Assembly (NCBI GenBank): GCA_034438015.1
Contig: DAOTTD010000189.1
Span: 5,951 to 69,950 of the forward strand
Length of the DNA: 64,000 nucleotides
Direction: 5' to 3'
Origin: JACDAE01 sp034438015
GTDB taxonomy: Bacteria; Chloroflexota; Ktedonobacteria; Ktedonobacterales; Ktedonobacteraceae
Made by a program: the position numbers and the translations under genes. Below the pieces are notes generated by a model, which had not been told where the DNA came from, did no database searches, and was given only the letters and a program-made list of their open reading frames with translations. Of the stretch, positions 8,649 through 15,994 are shown one piece after another; position 1 is the stretch's first letter, and each line of letters opens with the position of its first letter.

Positions 8649-9014
8649 TTAGTAGCGACGAGTGTAGTACCGGCGCCGACGCGACCAGGAGCGATAGGTC
8701 AGCGCGTGCCAGATCGCAACCAGGATGATTGCTCCAATGAGCGCCCTCACGATGGGCACGCCCGCAACGTTGATGTCACCGAGACCACTGATGATGATCA
8801 CCTGCGTCATGAGCCAGATGCCGATGAGCGCCGCAATAATCGCGCCAACGAAGCCGAAGGGGAGCCGCCAACCGACGATAAATTCTGCCAGCAGGCCAAC
8901 GATGGCGGCAACAATGAGGTATACAATAAAACTCGTGCCAAACGACCAGGCGTGGTCGCCGATATGAATGGTGATGCCGTCCGACGGGACAAGGGCCGAT
9001 AGGAGAAGCAACAT
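8649..9014 (-). CDS. GlsB/YeaQ/YmgE-family small membrane protein
   Basis: A 121-residue integral membrane protein with three to four hydrophobic segments. The family core is FIVYLIVAAIVGLLAEFIVG, then FGFVGAIIAALIGIWLMTQV, then VRALIGAIILVAIWHAL. The tail is very basic (SWSRRRRYYTRRY). Family members (transglycosylase-associated proteins) are often stress-induced, with no known enzymatic activity. The start at 9014 has AGGAGG six bases upstream; a ten-codon-longer frame lacks a site. Confidence 0.8.
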   Translation of the reverse strand: MLLLLSALVPSDGITIHIGDHAWSFGTSFIVYLIVAAIVGLLAEFIVGWRLPFGFVGAIIAALIGIWLMTQVIIISGLGDINVAGVPIVRALIGAIILVAIWHALTYRSWSRRRRYYTRRY

Positions 9015-9313
9015 GAAGACCTCCTGTGATAAGCAAGTTGGCACAAAAGTTGTGTCTACTTAAAAAACGGTGTTACGCATATATGGGTAACGAATGTCAG
9101 CGGATATTAGTGGCAATCATTGCCGATCTCGCCGGACAATCAGTTCATCTTGTTGTAACAATACTGCCCATCGAAGCGTGTTTGTCTGTGCTTACCTATA
9201 ATGGTATATTAAGGTTAAGACACAAGAATCAGGCAGTTGAAAGAGGAACTTGCCTGGAGTGTATTTCTCACTCTGCATATCTGGGCCAGGCACGGCTCAC
9301 GAAGGAGAAAATG

Positions 9314-9826
9314 ATGACTATCCCCGCAGAGAGAGCGACAGATGCGCCGCTTGTCGCTGTAACATTGCATATCAACGGAGCGGTGCATGCATTAATGCTC
9401 GACCCACGCGTAACCCTCCTTGATGCGTTGCGCGAACATCTCGGATTGACTGGGACCAAGAAGGGCTGCGATCATGGAGCGTGTGGCGCCTGTACCATCC
9501 TTGTCAATGGGAAGCCGTTCCTCTCCTGTCTCACGCTTGCAGTCATGAGTGAGGGAAAAGAGATTACAACGATTGAGGGCCTTGCCAGAGGGGATCAACT
9601 TCACCCTATGCAAGCAGCGTTCATTGTCCATGACGGCTTTCAGTGTGGATATTGTACGCCTGGTCAGATTCTGTCTGCCGTTGGCCTCCTGAGCGAGGAA
9701 CATATCATCTCTCAGGAGGAGATTCGCGAGTTCATGAGCGGTAATATTTGTCGTTGTGGGGCTTATCCGAACATTGTTGCCGCTATCTGTAGCGTTCTAG
9801 AGGGAAAGACCAATGGAGCCGTTTAG
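9314..9826 (+). CDS. paoA: Aldehyde/xanthine oxidase [2Fe-2S] subunit (PaoA type)
   Basis: Iron-sulfur subunit of a heterotrimeric molybdenum hydroxylase, passing electrons between the molybdopterin and FAD subunits. The 170-residue protein has the plant-ferredoxin-type cluster (C52, C57, C60, C72 in GCDHGACGAC and SC) and the second four-cysteine cluster (C111, C114 in CGYC; C146, C148 in CRC). Unlike E. coli PaoA, no Tat or Sec signal is present, so the enzyme is expected in the cytoplasm. The ATG at 9314 is six bases after GGAG; the ATG at 9311 is only three bases away. The stop overlaps the next gene by 14 bp. Divergent from the YmgE-like gene across 299 bp. Confidence 0.88.
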   Translation: MTIPAERATDAPLVAVTLHINGAVHALMLDPRVTLLDALREHLGLTGTKKGCDHGACGACTILVNGKPFLSCLTLAVMSEGKEITTIEGLARGDQLHPMQAAFIVHDGFQCGYCTPGQILSAVGLLSEEHIISQEEIREFMSGNICRCGAYPNIVAAICSVLEGKTNGAV

Positions 9827-10796
9827 CTATACGCTTGCAGAAGAAATGGAAACAGCCATTGCACTCCTTTCTGCTCACCCCCAGGCCAGGTACATTGCGG
9901 GTGGCACGACACTGCTTGATCTGATGAAAGACAACGTCCTCACACCCAACCTTCTTGTCGATATCACACGGCTCCCCCTGCGAGGCATTGAGGTGACGGA
10001 CAGCGGTGTGCGCATTGGTGCTTTAACGACGATGAACGAGATGGCACACGAGCCAGTTATCCGTGACCGCTATCCTCTGATCTCTCAAGCACTACTGCTC
10101 AGTGCCTCGCAACAACTGCGCAATATGGCAACAATCGGCGGCAACCTGCTTCAGCGTACGCGTTGCTCTTACTTCCGTGATCCAGCTTTCGCCTGTAACA
10201 AGCGTGTTCCTGGCTCCGGGTGCGCCGCTCTCTCTGGCCCAAACCGGATGCATGCCATTTTAGGTACCAGCGATCATTGTATCGCGACACACGGCTCTGA
10301 CGCTGCTGTAGCCCTGGTGGCATTGGATGCGATCGTGCATGTGCGCGGACCAAAGGGAGAACGTCGCATCCCGCTCACTGACTTCTACCTGCTGCCTGGC
10401 ACGACACCAGAGCGCGAACATGTCCTCGTACAAGGAGAGCTCATCATCGCCATTGAGATCCCCTCAACATTTGATGCAACCCGCTCAACCTATCTCAAGG
10501 TCCGGGATCGGGCCTCCTATGAGTTTGCATTGACCTCAGCCGCCGTCGCATTGGAGCTGGACGGTACAACCATCCGGGCCGCGCGACTCGCGCTGGGTGG
10601 CGTAGGAACGATCCCGTGGCGCGTGCACGCCGCCGAAACGCAGCTCCAGGGGGCAACTCTCGATACGAGAGTGTTTGCCGCAGCAGCGGAAGCAGCGCTG
10701 GTCGGAGCGGTCCCCCAACGGGATAACGCGTTTAAAGTCGAGCTTGCCAGGCGAACGCTGGTGCGTGCACTGACTACCGTAGGAGGTATGGCATGA
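9813..10796 (+). CDS. paoB: Aldehyde/xanthine oxidase FAD-binding subunit with [4Fe-4S] site (PaoB type)
   Basis: Medium subunit carrying FAD. The flavin-binding strands are seen as YIAGGTTLLDLMK and MATIGGNLLQRTRC. Cysteines 118, 128, 137 and 156 (RTRCSYF, ACNKRVPGSGC, DHC) match the extra [4Fe-4S] site that marks the PaoB/YagS branch and is absent from xanthine dehydrogenases. Length 327, normal for the family. It overlaps the small-subunit gene by 14 bp and the large-subunit gene by 4 bp (ATGA), so the three are translationally coupled. Confidence 0.88.
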   Translation: MEPFSYTLAEEMETAIALLSAHPQARYIAGGTTLLDLMKDNVLTPNLLVDITRLPLRGIEVTDSGVRIGALTTMNEMAHEPVIRDRYPLISQALLLSASQQLRNMATIGGNLLQRTRCSYFRDPAFACNKRVPGSGCAALSGPNRMHAILGTSDHCIATHGSDAAVALVALDAIVHVRGPKGERRIPLTDFYLLPGTTPEREHVLVQGELIIAIEIPSTFDATRSTYLKVRDRASYEFALTSAAVALELDGTTIRAARLALGGVGTIPWRVHAAETQLQGATLDTRVFAAAAEAALVGAVPQRDNAFKVELARRTLVRALTTVGGMA

Positions 10797-12991
10797 GTAC
10801 GAGTGAGAAGAAAGTGCTGGGTCAAGCGCTTGACCGCGTGGACGGGCGGCTCAAGGTGACAGGCCAGGCTCGCTATCCAGCAGAGTTTCCTCTGGATAAC
10901 CTGACACATGCCGTCCTCGTGCAAGGCACAATCGCGAGTGGCCGGATCAGGCATATCGACACGAGCGCGGCAGAAGCAGCGCCCGGCGTCCGTGCAGTAC
11001 TCACCCATCGCAACGCGCCTCAGCTCAATAGAGGTCCTGCCAACTTCCTGGGGTCGGCTCCCCCACCACCCTTGCAAGACGATCACATCTACTACAACGG
11101 CCAACATGTTGCCATCGTCGTCGCAGAGACATTTGAACAAGCCACCTTTGCCGCCACATTGATCTCCATAGACTATGAGAAGGAGACCCCTCTCGTTTTA
11201 CTCGACGATCAGCATGCCCAACCGTTCGCAACGGCCTTTCCCGATGTGGTACGTGGCGATCCAGATACGTCATTCGCTACGGCTGCTGTGCGTGTCGAGG
11301 AAACGTATACGACACCAACGCAGCACAACAACCCGATGGCTCTTTTCGCCACCACGGCACACTGGGATGGCGATGCATTGACGCTATACGACACGACGCA
11401 AGGGGTCGATAACTCACGCACCGTTGTTGCTGCGATGCTTGGCCTTGAGCTTTCCCAGGTGCACATCATCGCACCTTTCATCGGCGGCGCATTTGGCAGC
11501 GGTCTACGCTGCTGGCCACATGTTGCCCTCGCGGCGATTGCAGCGCGACACGTAGGCCGTCCGGTCAAACTGGTCCTGACGCGTGAGCAAATGTTTACGT
11601 CTATTGGCTACCGTCCACAGACCGTCCAACGCGTAGCACTCGGTGCGACACGTGACGGTCAACTTGTGGCGACGATCCATGAGGGCACGGAGCCGACGGC
11701 CATGGCCGATGATTATCGCGAGGGCCTCGTCCGTGCAACACAGTCACTCTACGCCTGTCCCAATCTGCGCGCAAGATTCCAGCAGGTACGTCTCAACGTC
11801 GGCACCCCGACATGGATGCGTGGTCCCGGTGAGTCGCCGGGGGTCTTTGCCCTTGAAACGGCCATGGATGAACTGGCGTATGCTCTGGATATTGATCCTA
11901 TCGAATTGCGTTTACGTAATGACGCTCTCGTCCATCCAGGAAGTGGACTACCATGGTCGAGCAGAGGGTTACGTGAATGCTATCAGAAGGGGGCAGAGCG
12001 CTTTGGCTGGAAACGTCGCACCCGCGCACCTCGCTCGATGCGCGATGGCAATGACCTGATCGGTTGGGGAGTAGCAAGTGGGCTCTATCCCTACAATCGT
12101 CAAGCAGCTTCGGCCCGCGTGCAACTGCTCACCGATGGAAGTGCGATAGTGCAGACTGGTGCCACAGATATTGGCACTGGCACCTATACTATCATGACAC
12201 AGATCGCGGCGGACGCGCTTGGCCTTCCTCCTGAGCATGTCCGTTGTGAATTAGGAGATAGTTCGCTCCCAGTGACACCACCGCAGGGCGGGTCGATGCT
12301 TGCTGCCAGCGTGGGATCAGCAGTGCAAACAGCGGCCCGAGCAGTACTTGAACAGATACTCGCGCTCATTCGTGATGACGAGGCTTCACCACTGCGAGGT
12401 GCAAACATCGATATGATCGCCGTTCGTGATAGCCGCATCGCGCTCAAAAGTGATCCATCACGGCACGAGAGATATGCGGAGATCCTGTCGCGTCATGGTT
12501 TGAAAGTGATCGAGGCTCTGGGTAGAGCGGCACCGGGCGATGAGACACAACAGTTCGGAACCGGCGTCTTTTCCGCCAAGTTTGCCGAAGTGCATGTCGA
12601 TGCTGATCTGGGCAGAATACGGGTCGCGCGCGTGCTCTCAGTCGTCGCAGCAGGACACATCCTCAACGAGAAGACGGCGCGGAGTCAGATGATTGGAGGC
12701 GCTGTCGGCGGCATCGGGATGGCCCTTCTTGAGCAAACCAGCATGGACGCGAATACAGGGCGAATTGTCAACGCCAATCTCGCGGACTATATGGTTACGG
12801 TACAGGCAGATACCCCCTCCATCGATGTGATCTTCATTGATCAATCGGACACACACCTGAATCCGCTTGGAGTGAAGGGTGTAGGAGAAATCTCCATCGT
12901 TGGCATTGCCCCCGCGATTGGCAATGCCATCTATCATGCAACAGGCCGACGCATTCGCGATCTTCCTATCACGATGGATAAACTTCTATAG
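10793..12991 (+). CDS. paoC: Aldehyde/xanthine oxidase molybdopterin-binding subunit (PaoC type)
   Basis: Catalytic large subunit binding the molybdenum cofactor, oxidising aldehydes or related substrates. The 732-residue chain starts with KKVLGQALDRVDGRLKVTGQARYPAE, contains the cofactor glycine-rich segments (APFIGGAFGSG, RGPGESPGVFALETAMDELA) and ends with GVKGVGEISIVGIAPAIGNAI; the Glu of GVGE is the conserved active-site base. No XdhC/PaoD-type cofactor-insertion chaperone lies in this window. Substrate cannot be deduced. The stop is only 5 bp from the convergent hydrolase gene. Confidence 0.88.
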   Translation: MSTSEKKVLGQALDRVDGRLKVTGQARYPAEFPLDNLTHAVLVQGTIASGRIRHIDTSAAEAAPGVRAVLTHRNAPQLNRGPANFLGSAPPPPLQDDHIYYNGQHVAIVVAETFEQATFAATLISIDYEKETPLVLLDDQHAQPFATAFPDVVRGDPDTSFATAAVRVEETYTTPTQHNNPMALFATTAHWDGDALTLYDTTQGVDNSRTVVAAMLGLELSQVHIIAPFIGGAFGSGLRCWPHVALAAIAARHVGRPVKLVLTREQMFTSIGYRPQTVQRVALGATRDGQLVATIHEGTEPTAMADDYREGLVRATQSLYACPNLRARFQQVRLNVGTPTWMRGPGESPGVFALETAMDELAYALDIDPIELRLRNDALVHPGSGLPWSSRGLRECYQKGAERFGWKRRTRAPRSMRDGNDLIGWGVASGLYPYNRQAASARVQLLTDGSAIVQTGATDIGTGTYTIMTQIAADALGLPPEHVRCELGDSSLPVTPPQGGSMLAASVGSAVQTAARAVLEQILALIRDDEASPLRGANIDMIAVRDSRIALKSDPSRHERYAEILSRHGLKVIEALGRAAPGDETQQFGTGVFSAKFAEVHVDADLGRIRVARVLSVVAAGHILNEKTARSQMIGGAVGGIGMALLEQTSMDANTGRIVNANLADYMVTVQADTPSIDVIFIDQSDTHLNPLGVKGVGEISIVGIAPAIGNAIYHATGRRIRDLPITMDKLL

Positions 12992-12996
12992 GTGTT

Positions 12997-13662
12997 TTAG
13001 CCTGGTCGATTAATCGCCTGCATCATCTTGCTGACAGCATCAAGCTCATCCTGATTCACGGTATGCCCCATACGCGGGTAGAGCTTCGCCGTGACCTCTG
13101 CGCCGAGTCGTCGCAAGACCTCGGCGCAGAAGAGGACGCGCTCCGCTGGAATGTGGAAATCAACATCGCTGCAGCCGAGAAAGACGGGCGTGCCAGCCAG
13201 CGAACCGGGATAGTCGCGCGGTGTGCCGTCGGGTCCGATCAGGCCGCCGCTCAGGCCGGCGACTCCACCGTAGCGACGCGCGTTGCGGACCGCGAACTCA
13301 AGCGAGAGACATGCCCCCTGCGAGAAGCCGAGCAGAATAGTGCGCTCGGCTGAGATGCCAGCTTCTCCCAGGCGCTCCAGGAGCGAGGCAATGACGGCCA
13401 GCCCCGAAGAGAGACCGGGCTCGTTGCTCGCAATGGACGCGAGGAAGCTGTTGGGATACCACGTGTAGCCAGCCGCCTGCGGTGCGAGGTAGGCAAAACC
13501 GGGCTGGTCCACCTCGCCTGTGAGGCTCAAGATGTCTTCCGCCGTCGCCCCGCGCCCGTGGATCATAATCATAGCGGCTCTGGCGCTCTCAAGCGGCTCG
13601 CCAGCCATCAGCACAGGCTGCCCCTGATGTGGTCCTGTTATCTTATCCATACGTTCACGCAT
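12997..13662 (-). CDS. mhqD: Alpha/beta hydrolase (phospholipase/carboxylesterase family, MhqD-like)
   Basis: Serine hydrolase of the short esterase family. The oxyanion segment is MIMIHGRGATAEDIL, the nucleophile elbow is GFSQGACLS, the acid is in GCSDVDFHIP and the histidine in RMGHTVN. It is downstream of the ring-cleaving dioxygenase on the same strand with a 22-bp gap. That pair, dioxygenase then carboxylesterase, is the arrangement of the Bacillus mhqED operon that protects against hydroquinones and catechols. Start chosen at 13662, with GGAG eight bases upstream. Confidence 0.78.
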   Translation of the reverse strand: MRERMDKITGPHQGQPVLMAGEPLESARAAMIMIHGRGATAEDILSLTGEVDQPGFAYLAPQAAGYTWYPNSFLASIASNEPGLSSGLAVIASLLERLGEAGISAERTILLGFSQGACLSLEFAVRNARRYGGVAGLSGGLIGPDGTPRDYPGSLAGTPVFLGCSDVDFHIPAERVLFCAEVLRRLGAEVTAKLYPRMGHTVNQDELDAVSKMMQAINRPG

Positions 13663-13684
13663 TGAAAAATCTCCAGACTGCCCG

Positions 13685-14656
13685 CTAGCGACCCGCCGCG
13701 CCGACATTCTCCTCCGGTACATGGATTGGGAGCAGGACCTCCTCGATCTGCGCTCGCTGCGGCTCCAACCAGGGGGGAAGCTTGAGATGCGTCCCTAACT
13801 CCTCCACCGTCTCGTCGGTGGCGAATCCCGGCGGATCGGTCGCGATCTCGAAGAGGACACCGCCCGGCTCGTTGAAGTAGATCGAGTGGAAGTACTGGCG
13901 ATCCTTGACCGGCGTGACGTTGCTCCCCTGATCGAGCAGGCGTTGACGCCAGGCGAGTTGGTGCACATCGTCTTCAGTGCGCCAGGCGACGTGATGGACC
14001 GTGCCCACCGCTATTCTACCACGCGGCTGATTGGGCAGGCTCAAGACATCGACGGTGGCTCCGGGTCCGCCCTCGCCTACCTCGTATCTGAAACGGTTGC
14101 CCTCTTGTTTGAGCAGACGGAAGCCGAGCACTCCGGTGAGCATCGCGGCGGTGCGCTCTTGATTGTTCTCGGCCAGCGTGACGCTGTAAAATCCACGAAT
14201 GGCATAGGCTTCAGGGATCGGGCCCTGTTTCCAACCACTGCGCGCGTCCGGCTGCTGATGGGCAACCAGTTCCAGCGAGAGCCCATGCGGATCTAAGAAA
14301 GCGATGACCTGATCGTCGAAGCGCGCGGTCGGCCCGGTATAGGCCACGCCGTGCTTCGTCAAGCGGTTGGTCCAGTAGTCAAGGGCCGCCGCCGGAATAG
14401 AGAAGGAAATGTCAACGATCTGGCCCGCTCCCCTGCTTCCTTGCGGCGCACCGGGCCAGGGAAAGAAGGTCACAATCGTACCCGGCGTTCCAACCCCATC
14501 GCCATAGTAGAGGTGGTAGGTGCCTGGATCATCGAAATTGACCGTCTGTTTGACCAGCCGTTGACCCAGGACGTGTGTATAAAAGTCGATGTTTTGCTGC
14601 GGATCTCCCACGATGGCCGTGAGATGATGGAAGCCCGCAATCGTATTATTGTCCAT
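13685..14656 (-). CDS. mhqE: Ring-cleaving dioxygenase of the glyoxalase/VOC superfamily (MhqE/MhqO-like)
   Basis: Two VOC modules in tandem: first GFHHLTAIVGDPQQNIDFYTHVLG with FDDPGTYHLYYGD and FFPWPGAPQG; second IRGFYSVTLAENNQERTAAML with GTVHHVAWRT. This is the signature of MhqA/MhqE/MhqO hydroquinone-specific dioxygenases. The product (323 residues) has normal length. Start at 14656 has AGAGGA six bases upstream. It leads the pair with the MhqD-like esterase and is divergent from an Lrp/AsnC regulator, where Bacillus uses the MarR-type MhqR. Confidence 0.85.
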   Translation of the reverse strand: MDNNTIAGFHHLTAIVGDPQQNIDFYTHVLGQRLVKQTVNFDDPGTYHLYYGDGVGTPGTIVTFFPWPGAPQGSRGAGQIVDISFSIPAAALDYWTNRLTKHGVAYTGPTARFDDQVIAFLDPHGLSLELVAHQQPDARSGWKQGPIPEAYAIRGFYSVTLAENNQERTAAMLTGVLGFRLLKQEGNRFRYEVGEGGPGATVDVLSLPNQPRGRIAVGTVHHVAWRTEDDVHQLAWRQRLLDQGSNVTPVKDRQYFHSIYFNEPGGVLFEIATDPPGFATDETVEELGTHLKLPPWLEPQRAQIEEVLLPIHVPEENVGAAGR

Positions 14657-14810
14657 ATACGTTCCTCTCCGCTGAGAAATCAGCACTCAATGAGCTTTTA
14701 TTTTATTCAGCATAATGTTAAGATACCCATATACCATTAAAAAATCAAGTCAAATTGGCGAATAGCATTAAAGAGCAAACCCTATTCAGCAGAAAAGAGG
14801 AGAGGAGCCT

Positions 14811-15257
14811 GTGTTAGACCAGACGGACCGAATGTTATTAGCTTTACTCAAACAGGACGCGAAGCGCAAATATAGCGAACTGGGCGAGGCCGTCCACCTG
14901 TCGCCACCAGCCGTGCACGAGCGGGTGAAAAAGCTGGAACGAGCCGGCACGATCAACCGGTATACGATCGAGATAGATCCCGAGAAGCTCGGCCTGACCC
15001 TGCGCGCCTTCGTACGCATTCACATCAGCCGTGTCCCCTGTGAAGAGCTGGCGCGCGCCCTACAAGCCTTCCCCGAGGTCGTGGAGTGTTTTAGTTCCGC
15101 CGGCGAGGAGAGCATGCTCATCAAGGTGCATACGACCTCGCCCTCGGCACTGGAAGCACTGCTCAACCATATCCGGCAGATGCCTGGTGTGGAGCGCGTT
15201 CTTACCAGCATTATCCTCACGACGCACTTTCAGAGGGAAAATATCGCGGTAGAGTGA
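14811..15257 (+). CDS. Lrp/AsnC-family transcriptional regulator
   Basis: 148 residues: winged HTH (LDQTDRMLLALLKQDAKRKYSELGEAVHLSPPAVHERVKKLERAG) followed by the RAM ligand-binding domain (LRAFVRIHI through MLIKVHTTSPSALEALLNHI). GTG start with GAGAGGAG four bases upstream. Divergent from mhqE with 154 bp between; that intergenic carries two copies of ATTCAGCA (about 14705 and 14785). Regulation of the neighbouring detoxification pair is inferred from position only. Family members usually sense amino acids or small aromatics. Confidence 0.85.
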   Translation: MLDQTDRMLLALLKQDAKRKYSELGEAVHLSPPAVHERVKKLERAGTINRYTIEIDPEKLGLTLRAFVRIHISRVPCEELARALQAFPEVVECFSSAGEESMLIKVHTTSPSALEALLNHIRQMPGVERVLTSIILTTHFQRENIAVE

Positions 15258-15298
15258 TGCTCATATCTGGCCTCAAGACGTTTACCTATGCCCTTGTT

Positions 15299-15994
15299 TC
15301 AGGGTGCAACAAAACGATATCCAACGCCCGGTTCAGTGAGCAGGTAGCGGGGATTGGCAGGGTCGAGCTCCAGTTTGTGGCGCAGGCGGTTCATATAAAC
15401 GCGCAGGTACTCGGCCTCACCGCCGTACTCCGCCCCCCAGACGCTCTGTAGCAGCATGCGGTGCGTGACCACCTTGCCCACGTTGGTGATAAGCTGCTTC
15501 AAGAGGGCGAACTCCGTTGGCGATAGCCGCACCTCGGCACCACGCAACCGTACGACGTGTCCCGCCAGGTCAATCTCAAGATCGCCAAACCGCTTTACAC
15601 CGCTTCCACGTGGCGGCGTCTCCCCCTGGGTACGACGCAATACGGCGCGCATGCGAGCCAGCAGTTCCTCCACCCCAAAAGGTTTGCTTAGATAATCGTC
15701 AGCCCCAAGATCGAGCGCCGTGACCTTGTCGCTTTCGGCATCCAGCGCGGTCAACACAATGATGGGGACCGAAGAGTACTCGCGCACACGCCGACAGACT
15801 TCGAGGCCATCCATGCGTGGCATCATGATGTCGAGTATCAACAGGTCGGGATTTTCTCGCTCCCATACGGCTACCGCTTCCAGCCCGTTGCTCGCTTCCA
15901 GTACCTCGAAGCCGCGCGCGTGCAGGTTCCGACTGACGAAATCGCGCAGGGCCACTTCATCTTCTGCGAGCAGAATACGCTTCGCCCTCGTCAT
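15299..15994 (-). CDS. OmpR/PhoB-family response regulator (KdpE-like)
   Basis: 231 residues with receiver domain (acidic DE pair in LLAEDE, phospho-acceptor Asp in LLILDIMMPRMDGLE, Lys in LSKPFG) and a C-terminal winged helix (LSPTEFALLKQLITNVGKVVTH through LRHKLELDPANPRYLLTEPGVGYRF). Its ATG overlaps the stop of the upstream sensor kinase by 4 bp, so they form a two-component operon. The DNA-binding domain resembles KdpE, but no kdp genes are near. Shine-Dalgarno AAAGGAGG is present. Confidence 0.9.
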   Translation of the reverse strand: MTRAKRILLAEDEVALRDFVSRNLHARGFEVLEASNGLEAVAVWERENPDLLILDIMMPRMDGLEVCRRVREYSSVPIIVLTALDAESDKVTALDLGADDYLSKPFGVEELLARMRAVLRRTQGETPPRGSGVKRFGDLEIDLAGHVVRLRGAEVRLSPTEFALLKQLITNVGKVVTHRMLLQSVWGAEYGGEAEYLRVYMNRLRHKLELDPANPRYLLTEPGVGYRFVAP

